Shown: positions 16,198 through 26,999 of the stretch, in pieces
Numbering within the stretch: position 1 is the stretch's first letter
How the letters are laid out: each line of letters opens with the position of its first letter
Assembly (NCBI RefSeq): GCF_000430725.1
Contig: NZ_AUMO01000074.1
Span: 1 to 47,967, forward strand
DNA length: 47,967 bases
Direction of reading: 5' to 3'
From: Azohydromonas australica DSM 1124
GTDB lineage: Bacteria; Pseudomonadota; Gammaproteobacteria; Burkholderiales; Burkholderiaceae_C
Notes under the pieces: generated by a model
The model's database searches: none
What the model was told of the DNA's origin: nothing
The model's input: only the letters and a program-made list of their open reading frames with translations
Position numbers and translations under genes: made by a program

Positions 16198-17417
16198 CGC
16201 TGCGGCCAAGCCGCAGCGCGCTGGCCTGAGCGCGCCGCGACAATCAAGGACTCACATGGCAGCCCTGGCGCACGCACTGCAAGCGTTCACGGCCCGCATG
16301 AGCGCGATCACGGCTGGCAGCTTCAATACTGCTTATCCGGCCCCGCGCAGCTAAATCGTTCACAGCTTCTCACACCCTCAGTTGGTTGTTCAGACCGGCG
16401 AAGCACCGGCGGCGGGAGGTGTTTGCTGCAGCAGCTGAGTGCACTGGAGCAGGTGTGCCAGAGCGGTGAGATCGCCCGCGTCGAGATGCCGTCTCCTTTC
16501 ATCCTGTCCAACACTGCCGAATGAGATTCCGCCGGACCGTGTACATGCCCGTGCGCATCCCGTGCGGCTGAACTCAGCAGGTGCCGTGTTGTGACACGTC
16601 CGCAGAACGTCAAACGAGGTGCGGGGGCTGCCAGGGGCCGCGTGCGGCAGCAAGTGCGAGGATTTCACTCGCTGTGCATCGAAAGAAGGGCCGTTCGTGC
16701 CGCCGAGTAATGGTGAGCGCCACGCGCCATTCGGCTCAAAACCGGCGTTGCTATAGTATAGCAACCTTATAAATCAACAACTTAGCTTTTCGATTCGGTG
16801 AAGTTTCCCCACGCTAATGCCTTGAGAGGGCACGCTTGACCACATACGTGGTCTTGGGGAAGTTTGCGCAACCGTGAGAGGTTTTGTGCGGGCCAATTGG
16901 CACGGCGTTGCGCTCGTGCACTGCGGTAAGACCAATCTGTGGGAGATTCTGTGCAGGAGTGGGCCGGCCTCCGGCGCAGCCGTACACGGTCTGCTGCAGC
17001 GCCCATGGGGAGCAAGCCCCCGTGCGGAGGTATTGGCCCCGACAGCGCGGCGTGAGCGTGCCATGTATCAGGCCGAAGCCCTGCGCAGGCGTGGGGTAAC
17101 GCCCTCCAACCAGCCAACGTCCGGAATGCTCAAGGCCCGCATTGCTGAGCCGTGTACTGAACCGGCCGAGGCTGGAAAACTCGCTGCACAAGATGGAACA
17201 GGGCACCCGGGCTGGAGGTGCCGGTGAAGGTGCGCAGCCTCATGCGTGCGTTCGCCCTGATGTCGGCCGATCTCGGGCTTGAAAGACCGCCGCGGCGCTG
17301 CGGCAGGCTGCGCAAGGCCACAAGCATGCGAAATGCCTGCGGGCCCTGAACCAGCCAGTGTCAGAGGCCTTTGTGTCCGGCCAGGCCAGGGACTCGGACC
17401 GTGCTGTGCTGCAGTCG
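16198..17417. other. Gene-poor decayed region
   Basis: About 1.2 kb with no complete gene. The first 170 bp look like the tail of the IS1182 element. A frame at 16423-16524 ends in 'PSPFILSNTAE' and may be the end of an unidentified lost gene. A local AT-rich patch at 16750-16800 holds the 19-bp palindrome listed separately. A small stem GACCAC-ATAC-GTGGTC lies near 16845. Confidence 0.5.
16747..16765. promoter_or_regulatory. Orphan 19-bp palindrome, operator-like
   Basis: GTTGCTATAGTATAGCAAC is a perfect dyad around a central G, in an AT-rich patch within GC-rich DNA. Such sites are typical of small dimeric repressors, for example XRE-type antitoxins. No regulator gene adjoins it, so it may be left over from a lost gene. 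Confidence 0.45.
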
Positions 17418-17899
17418 TCACAGTGACTTGAGATACAGGACCAGGGCTGCGATTTGCGCATCGGTCAGGTACTGCGCCTTTTCCGCTTGTAGGTGTGGAT
17501 GACCTCCTCCGACGTCGCTGCCGCGCTATTGTGGAAATGGGGCGGGTGCTGCCATGCGCCGCGCAGCTCGGCGCGCCGCCGGGCTCGGGTTCGCTGACCA
17601 CCTCGCTGGGCGCGCGCAGGCGCCGATTCGAGTTCGTGAACGCCAGCCCGCTGTGGCGGCTGGCGCAGGTACCCTGCTTGGTGTTGAAGACCAAGCGCCC
17701 GCGCGCGGCCGCTGCAGGGTTGAAGCTCCCAATCGGCGGCTGCAGCTTGAGCCCGATGACGGCAGGCAGGTTCAGCACCCGGTGTGTCGAATCGTTGGCA
17801 AACCGGGGCCAGGCAGCTGACGACGATGCTTTATCGTTATTCCCTTTTGCATCCGTGGCGAGTGCCCGCGCATGCAAGTTGCTACCCAGAACGGCTGCC
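17418..17899 (-). pseudogene. Decayed c-type cytochrome / di-haem peroxidase-like gene
   Basis: The minus strand holds the end of a cytochrome c protein in several frames. 'FNPAAAARGRLVFNTKQGTC' is followed by 'ASRHSG', where CxxCH is expected, so the second haem Cys is Arg (TGC to CGC). Then comes 'LRGAWQHPPHFHNSAAATSE' with 'EVIHTYK' in another frame, and 'YLTDAQIAALVLYLKSL' with a stop at 17418 in a third. At least two frameshifts plus the haem-ligand change show that the gene is dead. Its decayed front overlaps the KaiC-like gene region. Confidence 0.75.
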
Positions 17900-19387
17900 A
17901 TGATCGAAAACGACCATCCCCGCCGCGCCGTCACCGGCGTTCTTGGCCTTGACGACGTGCTGCACGGTGGGCTGATCGCGCACCGTCTCTACCTGATCGA
18001 CGGCAATCCCGGCGCAGGCAAGACCACGCTGGCGCTGCAGTTCCTGCGCGAGGGCGTCCGCGCTGGCGAGCGCTGCCTCTACATCACGCTGTCCGAAACT
18101 CGGGACGAGCTGCTGGCCGGTGCCGCCTCGCACGGGCTGGACTTGAACGGCGTCGAGATCGAGGAGCTCATGGGCCGCGAGGGCGAGCTCGACGGCGATG
18201 CCGAGCTCACGATGTACCACCCCTCGGAAGTGGAGCTCACCGAGACGACGCGCCAGGTGCTGCAGGCCGTGCAGCGCGTGAACCCCAGCCGCATGGTCTT
18301 TGACTCCCTGTCGGAGCTGCGGCTGCTGGCGCAGAGCTCGCTGCGCTACCGGCGCCAGATCCTGGCGCTCAAGCAGTTCTTCGCCGCGCGCCACTGCACG
18401 GTGCTGCTGCTCGACGACCGCACCGCCGAGGGGCCGGACCTGCAGCTGCAAAGCATCGCCCACGGCGTGATCGCACTGGATCAGCACGCGCCGAGCTATG
18501 GGCAGGCGCAGCGGCAGCTGCGGGTGGTGAAGTTCCGCGGCAGCGACTTCCGCAGCGGTTTTCACGACCTGGCCATCCGCCATGGCGGCCTGCAGGTGTT
18601 TCCTCGTCTGACCGCCGCCGACCATGGCGCCGCCTTCGAGCGCGAAACCGTGCCCAGCGGCGTGGAGGCCCTCGACGCGCTGCTGGGCGGGGGCATCGAC
18701 CGCGGCACGGCGACGCTGCTCATCGGGCCGCCGGGCAGCGGCAAGTCCACCGTGGCGCTGCAGTACGCGCATGCCGCCGCCGCGCGCGGTGCTCATGCGG
18801 CGGTGTTCGCCTTCGACGAGTCGCGTGCCATTCTCCTGGCCCGCTGCGCGGGACTGGGCATGCCGCTGACAGAAGGCACCGGCGCGGGTCAGGTCCACGT
18901 CCGCCAGATCGACCCGGCCGAGATTGCGCCCGGCGAGTTTGCCTCGCTGGTGCGCGAAGCCGTTGAAGTCTTTAGGGCCCGCGTCATCGTCATCGACAGC
19001 CTCAACGGCTATCTCAACGCGATGCCCGACGCGCGCTTTCTCACGGCGCAGCTGCACGAGCTGCTGAGCTACCTCAACAACCACGGCGTGGCGACGTTCC
19101 TGGTCGCGGCGCAGAGCGGCCTGATGGGGCCGAACATGCAGGCGCCGGTGGACGCCAGCTACCTGGCCGACACCGTCGTCATGCTGCGCATGTTCGAGCA
19201 CGGGGGCCGGGTAAAGAAAGCCATCTCGGTGCTCAAGAAGCGCAGCGGCCGCCATGAGGAGACGATCCGGCAGGTCTGGTTCGATGGCGGCGGCGTGCAC
19301 CTGAGCGAGCCGCTGGAACATTTGCGCGGCGTGCTCTCGGGCGTGCCCGTGGAAGACGGGCTGCGCAGCGCCGGCGGGCTGTCCTGA
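17900..19387 (+). CDS. KaiC-like double-domain ATPase
   Basis: A 495-residue protein with two RecA-like KaiC domains. Domain 1 has Walker A 'GNPGAGKT' (residues 35-42), the KaiC-type acidic segment 'TLSETRDELLAGA' and Walker B 'RMVFDSLSEL'. Domain 2 has Walker A 'GPPGSGKST' (about 275-282), 'AFDESRAILLARC' and Walker B 'VIVIDSLNGY' (about 362). ATG 17900 was chosen because the first domain begins there; upstream in-frame sequence lies within the cytochrome pseudogene. No kaiA or kaiB is near. The next gene is a hybrid kinase 34 bp on, a pairing that suggests the ATPase modulates a two-component system, not a full clock. Confidence 0.88.
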   Translation: MIENDHPRRAVTGVLGLDDVLHGGLIAHRLYLIDGNPGAGKTTLALQFLREGVRAGERCLYITLSETRDELLAGAASHGLDLNGVEIEELMGREGELDGDAELTMYHPSEVELTETTRQVLQAVQRVNPSRMVFDSLSELRLLAQSSLRYRRQILALKQFFAARHCTVLLLDDRTAEGPDLQLQSIAHGVIALDQHAPSYGQAQRQLRVVKFRGSDFRSGFHDLAIRHGGLQVFPRLTAADHGAAFERETVPSGVEALDALLGGGIDRGTATLLIGPPGSGKSTVALQYAHAAAARGAHAAVFAFDESRAILLARCAGLGMPLTEGTGAGQVHVRQIDPAEIAPGEFASLVREAVEVFRARVIVIDSLNGYLNAMPDARFLTAQLHELLSYLNNHGVATFLVAAQSGLMGPNMQAPVDASYLADTVVMLRMFEHGGRVKKAISVLKKRSGRHEETIRQVWFDGGGVHLSEPLEHLRGVLSGVPVEDGLRSAGGLS

Positions 19388-19421
19388 GCGGCCCGGATCC
19401 GATGCCTGCGGCCTTTCCCTC

Positions 19422-21014
<1,593 letters not shown>

Positions 21015-21057
21015 CTGAGGTGTCCTGACAAGAGTGGACAGGCCTGTTCTAGGCATC

Positions 21058-21190
21058 GTCGGGCAACGGCTCGATCCAGCACATCGCCGGCGAACTCTTC
21101 GGGCAGATGACGAAGGTGCCCGTGACCCATGTGTCCTACACGGGGCCCGGCCCGGCCATCAACGACCTGATCGGCGGACAGGTGGACGTG
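21058..21190 (+). pseudogene. Bug-family (tripartite tricarboxylate) binding-protein fragment
   Basis: A 44-codon fragment reads 'SIQHIAGELFGQMTKVPVTH', then 'VSYTGPGPAINDLIGGQVDV', the core motif of Bug/TctC solute-binding proteins. No start, signal peptide or end is present. The next 120 bp read 'MPAWQDNPAVRSGIAQLPRY' in another frame, perhaps the end of a c-type cytochrome, but this is uncertain. The rest of the 320-bp gap up to the ATPase holds nothing else. Confidence 0.65.
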
Positions 21191-21334
21191 TTCTGCAGCC
21201 GCGCTGCGACGGCCATGCCATGCCGGCCTGGCAAGACAACCCGGCCGTGCGCTCGGGCATCGCGCAGCTCCCCCGCTATCTCGACACGCGGGCGCGGCAA
21301 ACGGCACGCTGACGCACCCGGCCCGCGCGCCGCA

Positions 21335-23929
21335 TCACCACGGCAACAGGGATCTGGGCCGCCGCGCCGCGCGGCGGTGGCGGCGGGGCCGGAAGAACCA
21401 GCGCTTGAGGCTCTCGGCCGACACCAGGTAGGCGGCGGTGAGCCCGCCCACCAGGGCCAGTACCGCAGCAGGCAGTGGCACGAAACCGAAGGCGCGGCCC
21501 AGCGGCAGGTGGGGCAGCGCCAGCGCCAGCGCCGCCACGCCCAGGCTGGCTGCAACGACCCAGGGCGAGGGCCGGTCGCGCCATGCCGGGCTCGGCGTGC
21601 GGATGACGAAGACCACCAGCACCTGCGTCGCCATGGACTGCACGAACCACGCGCTCTGGAACACCGCCTCCGTGCTGCGCATCACGCCGTAGAGCAGGGC
21701 GAAGGCAGCCAGGTCGAACAGCGAGCTCAGCGGCCCGAACCAGAGCATGAAACGGCGTATGCGCGCGATGTCCCAGCGCCGCGGCTTGAGCATCTCGGAC
21801 TCGTGCACGCGGTCGGTGGGCAGTGCCAGCTCCGACAGGTCGTACAGCAGGTTGTTGAGCAGGATTTGCGCCGGTCGCATGGGCAGGAAGGGCAACCACA
21901 GCGCGGCGACGGCCATGCTGACCATGTTGCCGAAGTTGGAGCTCGTGGCCATGAACAGGTACTTGTCCACGTTGAGTACCGTGCGCCGGCCTTCGCGAAC
22001 GCCCTGCTGAAGCACGTGCAGGTCGTGCTCCAGCAGCACCAGGTCGGCCGCCTGGCGTGCCACGTCCACCGCCCCGTCCACCGAGATGCCGACGTCGGCC
22101 GAATGCAGCGGCGCGGCATCGTTGGCGCCGTCACCCAGGTAGCCGACCACGTGGCCGCGTGCCTTGAGCGCCAGCACGATGCGGTTCTTCTGCTCGGGCG
22201 TGACGCGGCAGAAGAGGTTGGCGCGCGTCACCGCCGCACGCAGCCCGTGGTCGTCCAGCCGTGCGATGCGGTCGCCGGTGAGCACGCCGCGCACCGGCAG
22301 GTCCAGCGCCTGGCACAGGTGGCGCGTGACCAGTTCGTTGTCGCCGGTGATGATCTTGAGCGCGACGCCATGCGCGCGCAACTCGCGCAGCGCGGACGCG
22401 GTGGACGCCTTGGGCGGATCGGCGAAGGCGATGAAGCCCGTGAACACGAAGTCGTGCTCGTCCGCGGCCGACACGTCCACCGTGCCTGCCTGCACCCGCC
22501 GCCTGGCCACGGCCAGCAGCCGCAGGCCCTGTGCGCTGTGCGCCTCGAACAGCGCGGCAATGTGCGCGCGCGCTGCCTCGTCCAGCGGGGGCTCGGCCTG
22601 GCCGTCGTCCCAGGCCACGCTCAGGCGCAGCACGTCCTCCGGCGCGCCCTTGCAGATGAGCAGTTGCTCGTCCCCCCGCTGCAACAACACCGAAACCCGG
22701 CGGCGCTCGAAGTCGAAGGGCACCTCGTCGAGCTTGCGCCAGCCCTCGGCCGCGGGCGTGCGGTGCGCGAGGATGGCATCGTCCAGCACCGAGCGCACGC
22801 CGCTTTCGAAACGGCTGTTGAGCCAGGCGAGCTCGAACACCGCCTCGCAGGGCTGTCCTTGCGCATCGACGGTCCGCTCCAGGCGCAGCGCGGCCTCGGT
22901 GAGCGTGCCGGTCTTGTCGGTACAGAGAACGTCCATGGCGCCCAGGTCCTGGACGGCCGAGAGCCGGCGCACCACCACGCGTCGACGGGCCAGACGCATT
23001 GCGCCGCGCGCCAGCGTGACCGACACGATCATGGGCAGCAGCTCCGGCGTCAGCCCCACGGCCAGCGCCACCGCAAACAGGAACGACTCCAGCAGCGGGC
23101 GCTGGTACAGCACGTTGAGCAGCAGCACCGCCAGTACCAGCGCCACCGTCGCGCGCGTGAGCATCATTCCGAAGAGACGTGTGCCGCGCTCGAACTCGGT
23201 CGGCGGTGCAGGGCGATGCAGGCTCCCGGCCATGCGGCCGAGCTCGGTGCGTGCCCCGGTGGCGTCCACGCGCATGAGCGCCGACCCGGACACCACCGAG
23301 CTGCCCATGTAGAGCACGTGCGGCGACTGCAGCGCCGTCGACGCTTCATCTTCAACACCCTGCGCCTGGGCGCCGGCGCGCGCGGCGTGCTTTTCTACCG
23401 GGACAGCCTCGCCGGTGAGCAGCGCCTGGTTGACGAAGAAGTCGGTGGCTTGCAGGACCGTGCCGTCTGCGGGCACCAAGCTGCCGGCTGCAAGCTCCAC
23501 GACGTCGCCTTGCACCAGCTCGCGCACCGGGCGCTCCACGGTCTGGCCGTCGCGGCGCACGCGCACGCGAAGCGCCACGGCCTGCTGCAGGGACTCGATG
23601 GTGCGGTCCGCGCGCTGCTCCTGCACCAGGTCCAGCACCACGCTGGCGGTGATCACCGCCGCCACGATGCCGAAGCTCAGTGCATCGCCCGTGAAGGCTG
23701 CGATGGCGGAGGCAACCAGCAGGACCAGCAACAGCGGGTTGGCCAGCCGCGCGATGAAGCGCCGGGCCAGCGAACGCCGCCGCGATGCCTGCAGCTCATT
23801 GGGACCCTGCTCGGCCAGGCGTTCGCGGGCCTGACTTTCCGGCAGGCCCGAGGATTCGCCGTGTGGGCCAGGTTGACCAGGCACGGCGTTGGCGCTGTTT
23901 GCTGCAACGGGTTCGGAGGCGGTGTCCAT
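21335..23929 (-). CDS. P-type ATPase, magnesium-transporter (MgtA/MgtB) type
   Basis: An 864-residue P-type ATPase. An N-terminal cation-ATPase domain ('LPESQARERLAEQGPNELQA') is followed by the actuator 'LTGEAVPVEK', the membrane motif 'AVGLTPELLPMIV' typical of Mg2+-type pumps (in place of PEGL) and phosphorylation site D338 in 'CTDKTGTLT'. The nucleotide domain has 'ICKGAPEDVL', the hinge is 'GYLGDGANDAAPL', and C-terminal membrane helices start at 'LLNNLLYDLSEL'. ATG 23929 was preferred to an upstream TTG (23971). Close relatives import Mg2+; no mgtC or phoPQ lies nearby. The C-terminus ends in a basic RPRRHRR stretch. The 266 bp upstream hold no gene I recognise. Confidence 0.9.
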   Translation of the reverse strand: MDTASEPVAANSANAVPGQPGPHGESSGLPESQARERLAEQGPNELQASRRRSLARRFIARLANPLLLVLLVASAIAAFTGDALSFGIVAAVITASVVLDLVQEQRADRTIESLQQAVALRVRVRRDGQTVERPVRELVQGDVVELAAGSLVPADGTVLQATDFFVNQALLTGEAVPVEKHAARAGAQAQGVEDEASTALQSPHVLYMGSSVVSGSALMRVDATGARTELGRMAGSLHRPAPPTEFERGTRLFGMMLTRATVALVLAVLLLNVLYQRPLLESFLFAVALAVGLTPELLPMIVSVTLARGAMRLARRRVVVRRLSAVQDLGAMDVLCTDKTGTLTEAALRLERTVDAQGQPCEAVFELAWLNSRFESGVRSVLDDAILAHRTPAAEGWRKLDEVPFDFERRRVSVLLQRGDEQLLICKGAPEDVLRLSVAWDDGQAEPPLDEAARAHIAALFEAHSAQGLRLLAVARRRVQAGTVDVSAADEHDFVFTGFIAFADPPKASTASALRELRAHGVALKIITGDNELVTRHLCQALDLPVRGVLTGDRIARLDDHGLRAAVTRANLFCRVTPEQKNRIVLALKARGHVVGYLGDGANDAAPLHSADVGISVDGAVDVARQAADLVLLEHDLHVLQQGVREGRRTVLNVDKYLFMATSSNFGNMVSMAVAALWLPFLPMRPAQILLNNLLYDLSELALPTDRVHESEMLKPRRWDIARIRRFMLWFGPLSSLFDLAAFALLYGVMRSTEAVFQSAWFVQSMATQVLVVFVIRTPSPAWRDRPSPWVVAASLGVAALALALPHLPLGRAFGFVPLPAAVLALVGGLTAAYLVSAESLKRWFFRPRRHRRAARRPRSLLPW

Positions 23930-24195
23930 GGCCGACAGCGTGCACCATTGACGGAGCTTGGCGGCCTGCAAAAAATCAAGCTGGGCTTCAAATTCGGGGC
24001 TTCAATGCGGCTGTGCGTCCAGCCGGCACAGCTTCTTGGGCAACAAGCGCATTTGGGCCGCGTGCCCTCCAGTGGCCGTGCAGCCTGCTCACCTTGAGGT
24101 TGAGGCTGGTGCCGACGAATTCCTTGACGTCGAAGGAAGTCCTTGCCGCTCCCTACATGACGAAATGCACGGCAACCCCAAGCCGTCCGATTTCT

Positions 24196-25050
24196 CTAAC
24201 GATTGCGGCGATGGGTGCCGTCGCGTGCCTTGGGTAATTTCAGCAGTAATTCACCCAATCCAACGACATACAAAGCAAGACTGCCTGGCTCAGGAATGGG
24301 AGCCGTTGAGACACGAAGGTAATCAATCGACACGTCGGTTGGATAATAATTTCCTGGCAAGCCAATGGATTGACTGAAACCAACTCGAACGCCTGATTGA
24401 TAATCGGACAATAACTGGCTGACACCTATGCTGACAAACTTGCCTGGACCCGTGTCTGGTTCTATGGATGCGGACACTCCACCGTTGCGGGAAGCCTCCA
24501 AAACAAAGCGGTACCATGTATTGTTCTGGAATTCAAATGGAAATTCGGATCCGCTGCCTTGGCTGGTGATGGCCGAGAATACGCGCTGTCTGCCATAGTC
24601 GGGCGCAAGCAGTGCCCCCTGCGCATAGTGCTGAATATTGTCGCCACCAATCAGCCACAATTCCAGCAGTTGATCGATGGACGTGGCAGGCGATTGCACC
24701 ATGGTGTTGAAGCGTACTTCCAGGCGCAGCCCATGCGCAGTGTCGAAGACTTTGTCCGTGCTCCAACCCTTACGCTGAGCGTCGCCCATGACGTTGTTCA
24801 TGCGCAGGACACTGGCGCCATCCAGAGTTTGAAGCGTCGCTTGCGCTGGTCCGATGTACTGGGCCTCATTCAAGTTCGACCCTGCGTAGCGCCACGGCGC
24901 CGTCGGCAGCGCGGTTTTGTAAGCGCTTCCTGGCAACGTGTTGAAGTCATCGAAGAAAAGCTCCTGTGCTGCTGGCACGTTTGAGGATATGCCCAGCAAC
25001 ACCAGTGCGGCGGACAGTGAACGGTTGCAGGGCAAGATAAATCGAAGCAT
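24196..25050 (-). CDS. PEP-CTERM sorting-domain exported protein
   Basis: A 284-residue exported protein. It has a signal peptide ('SLSAALVLLGISSNVPAA', residues 9-26), a beta-rich body like a concanavalin/LamG-type fold with many aromatic residues, and a C-terminal PEP-CTERM tail. The tail reads 'APIPEPGSLALYVVGLGELL', then a basic end 'KARDGTHRRNR'. The hydrophobic part is short. PEP-CTERM proteins are processed by exosortase XrtA/XrtB and usually go to the surface or matrix; no exosortase is in the window. ATG 25050 follows GGAGGCC. The gene is less GC-rich than its surroundings, which hints at different ancestry. Confidence 0.8.
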   Translation of the reverse strand: MLRFILPCNRSLSAALVLLGISSNVPAAQELFFDDFNTLPGSAYKTALPTAPWRYAGSNLNEAQYIGPAQATLQTLDGASVLRMNNVMGDAQRKGWSTDKVFDTAHGLRLEVRFNTMVQSPATSIDQLLELWLIGGDNIQHYAQGALLAPDYGRQRVFSAITSQGSGSEFPFEFQNNTWYRFVLEASRNGGVSASIEPDTGPGKFVSIGVSQLLSDYQSGVRVGFSQSIGLPGNYYPTDVSIDYLRVSTAPIPEPGSLALYVVGLGELLLKLPKARDGTHRRNR

Positions 25051-25563
25051 CACAGGCCTCCAGCAAACAGACCAAGGCGTTTCCTGAGCCACGAGAGCGC
25101 CGGGACAACGCCGGGACAACGTTCTCCCACTGCTCCATCACGAATACTCTGCGCTTTTGACTGCTACCGTTTCAATACCAGTCTCCAATTTCTTGCGTAT
25201 CAGACTTTTGCTCACACCAAATGCGTCTAGCGCCGCACTTGGCAAGTATTTCGACTCAAGGTTTTAAGAAGTGGTAATGTAACCATGGCCTCATGGTCGG
25301 CGATAAAAATGCTTTCTAATGCAAATTGTCGACCTAGCAATTGGAAATCATTGTCGCATGCCATGCTGGGAATCAGCGTCTGATCCGGGCAGCGGGGATA
25401 TGCAGCAAGTGGCGAAAGCACTGGTGCAGGATATGACGGCGCGTACTTGGAAGCCCGTCGATTACGACTGCACACAGGCCATGCTCCGCGATGGGCTTTC
25501 GCAGCATGGGGGGCCTGTCCATCATGCGGCGGCTGGTGGACATGCCGGCAGCCGAGTGCGGTG
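25051..25563. other. Intergenic region with an 11-bp tandem repeat
   Basis: A 513-bp gap between the two PEP-CTERM genes. CGCCGGGACAA is repeated in tandem at 25099-25109 and 25110-25120, about 50 bp upstream of the first gene. The middle (25140-25340) is AT-rich for this genome and probably holds promoters. No RpoN -24/-12 element with correct spacing was found. Confidence 0.5.
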
Positions 25564-25974
25564 ATGCAAGCCGAGCTCAGTTACTTCTGCTGCGGCTTCG
25601 GCCAGATTGCTCACCTGCTGGATCCTTTCGCAGCGGTAGCCGTGACCGCGGACTATCTCCTTGAGATGCATGCAGACAAGCTGCTGGGTGCGTCAAGGGA
25701 TGAAGTGGTCAGCGGCTATCTCTATTCATTCTTGGATACCTTTGAAGCTGCTGCCTATGCCAACCCGGAATTTGGTCCCAACGACGTGAGGCTTTCGGGG
25801 CAGCTCTCGGCCACGTTCCTGAACGACAGCAACCGGGTGATTGTTGTCAACCATATTTTCGCCAGTGAGTTCGATGCCCGACCCGCGGCGCTGATTCCGG
25901 AACCTGCCACCGGCGGGCTGTTCGCGGCCGGGCTGGGGCTGGTTGGGCTCTGGATCCGGCGGCGCAAGCGGTGA
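25564..25974 (+). CDS. PEP-CTERM protein, probably 5'-truncated
   Basis: A frame of 136 residues from ATG 25564 whose tail is a textbook PEP-CTERM signal: 'IPEPATGGLFAAGLGLVGLW' then IRRRKR and stop. The body ('LLDPFAAVAVTADYLLEMHA', 'SGQLSATFLNDSN') looks like the last part of an exported beta-rich protein. No signal peptide precedes it in this frame, and the upstream in-frame extension to 25447 is Trp/Cys-rich and unlikely to be coding. The gene has therefore probably lost its front and may be a pseudogene. It is oriented away from the other PEP-CTERM gene. Confidence 0.55.
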   Translation: MQAELSYFCCGFGQIAHLLDPFAAVAVTADYLLEMHADKLLGASRDEVVSGYLYSFLDTFEAAAYANPEFGPNDVRLSGQLSATFLNDSNRVIVVNHIFASEFDARPAALIPEPATGGLFAAGLGLVGLWIRRRKR

Positions 25975-26699
25975 TTGAACTGCGTGTCCCATCCCAGGTG
26001 GACACCGTAATTGCCGACGCGTCTCAAATAGTGGCGGTCGTAGAAGATGCCGATGCGGAAGAGTGTCTGATGATCTGGCGTCGTGGTGGGTATTGAAATA
26101 TTGGTAATTGAGGGAATGAAATCGGCATCCGGCCTGGATGGCGGCAAGGCAAAAGGTCTACGGTGCCGGCTGTGCGCCCAATTCGGGTCGAAGCAGAGTC
26201 GGCGCAGCCGAAGCCCGCAACTCGGCCCGTGCCGGGGCCAATAATGGTCCCATCGGACACTCGGGACGCACCTGTTCGGCGCTGAGCCGCTGCAGTACCG
26301 GCCTTCCATGGCTGCAACGCTTCTGGCGCCAGTTGAAGTCGTCGGCGATGGAGCGGGCGCCGGCCGGAATCGGCGGCGGCGCTGGCCGCTTCATACCGCG
26401 TTGCGGCTCCAACGCGTTCCAGAGGCCCTGCCTGGTGCAAACCCCGGACCGTCGTCCAAGGTTGATATGACACGCCAACCGCGGCCGTCGGATCGGGTAA
26501 AAGGCGCAGCGCACCCGCACTGGTGTCCGTTCATCGACCTCACGGCCGCAGCGGTGGTGCCAGGCAAGCCGCTGCGCGCTGCGGCCCCAGCGCGGTGATG
26601 GCCGCCGAGCCCACGGAGCGCACCGCCACGGCGGCGCTGCGGGTGAGCGTCCTGTCCACGCCACGCGCGCAGTTCGACCGCCTTTTCCCGTAACCAGTC
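25975..26699. other. 725-bp stretch without a supported gene
   Basis: Several frames are open by GC bias, but none reads as a known protein. A minus-strand frame near 26010-26130 reads 'TLFRIGIFYDRHYLRRVGNY' and 'GVHLGWDTQFN', which is protein-like and could be a remnant of an unidentified gene. Nothing else is seen. Confidence 0.4.
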
Positions 26700-26720
26700 T
26701 TGGACGTCGCTGACTTCCTC

Positions 26721-26999
26721 ATGAGCACTGAACCCGTCATCCACCTCAAGCAGTGCCGCGTCATGATCGTTGGCACTGAGCAGCCGGCTGCGCCAGCGCT
26801 GGCCCTCGCCAAGGCCAAGGTGCCCCAGCCACTGCTCAAGCTCAAGGCCAGGCCCTCGACGCTGGCAGCGGCACTGCCGCCAGCCGAGCCAGCGGCTGCC
26901 GCGGGCGCGCCTCCTGACAGCCCCCGGCAGGAGCGCCTGAGCCCGACCGAGCGCGAGCGCTGCCAAGCGGCCCAGGCCACCCCCTTGCCGACCTTATGA
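26721..26999 (+). CDS. Hypothetical protein overlapping the pseudopilin gene
   Basis: About 92 residues from ATG 26721, Ala/Pro-rich ('LPPAEPAAAAGAPPDS') with a short ordered start 'VIHLKQCRVMIVG'. I do not recognise a family. The stop overlaps the ATG of the next gene (TTATGA), which suggests translational coupling and is the main reason to list it. No good ribosome site is seen, so it may be a chance frame or the end of a lost gene. Confidence 0.3.
   Translation: MSTEPVIHLKQCRVMIVGTEQPAAPALALAKAKVPQPLLKLKARPSTLAAALPPAEPAAAAGAPPDSPRQERLSPTERERCQAAQATPLPTL

Noticed and set aside
17495..17899. A 135-residue N-terminal extension of the KaiC-like protein
   Set aside because: The in-frame extension runs through the antisense cytochrome c remnant and lacks a ribosome site; the KaiC domain begins at 17900.
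21107..24097. A 996-codon open frame on the plus strand
   Set aside because: It lies antisense to the P-type ATPase gene and arises from GC-rich codon use; its translation is rich in Arg, His and Gln with no domain.
25051..25100. An RpoN (-24/-12) promoter for the PEP-CTERM gene
   Set aside because: CTTGG and TTGCT are present on the coding strand, but their spacing is two bases too short and they sit too near the start codon.
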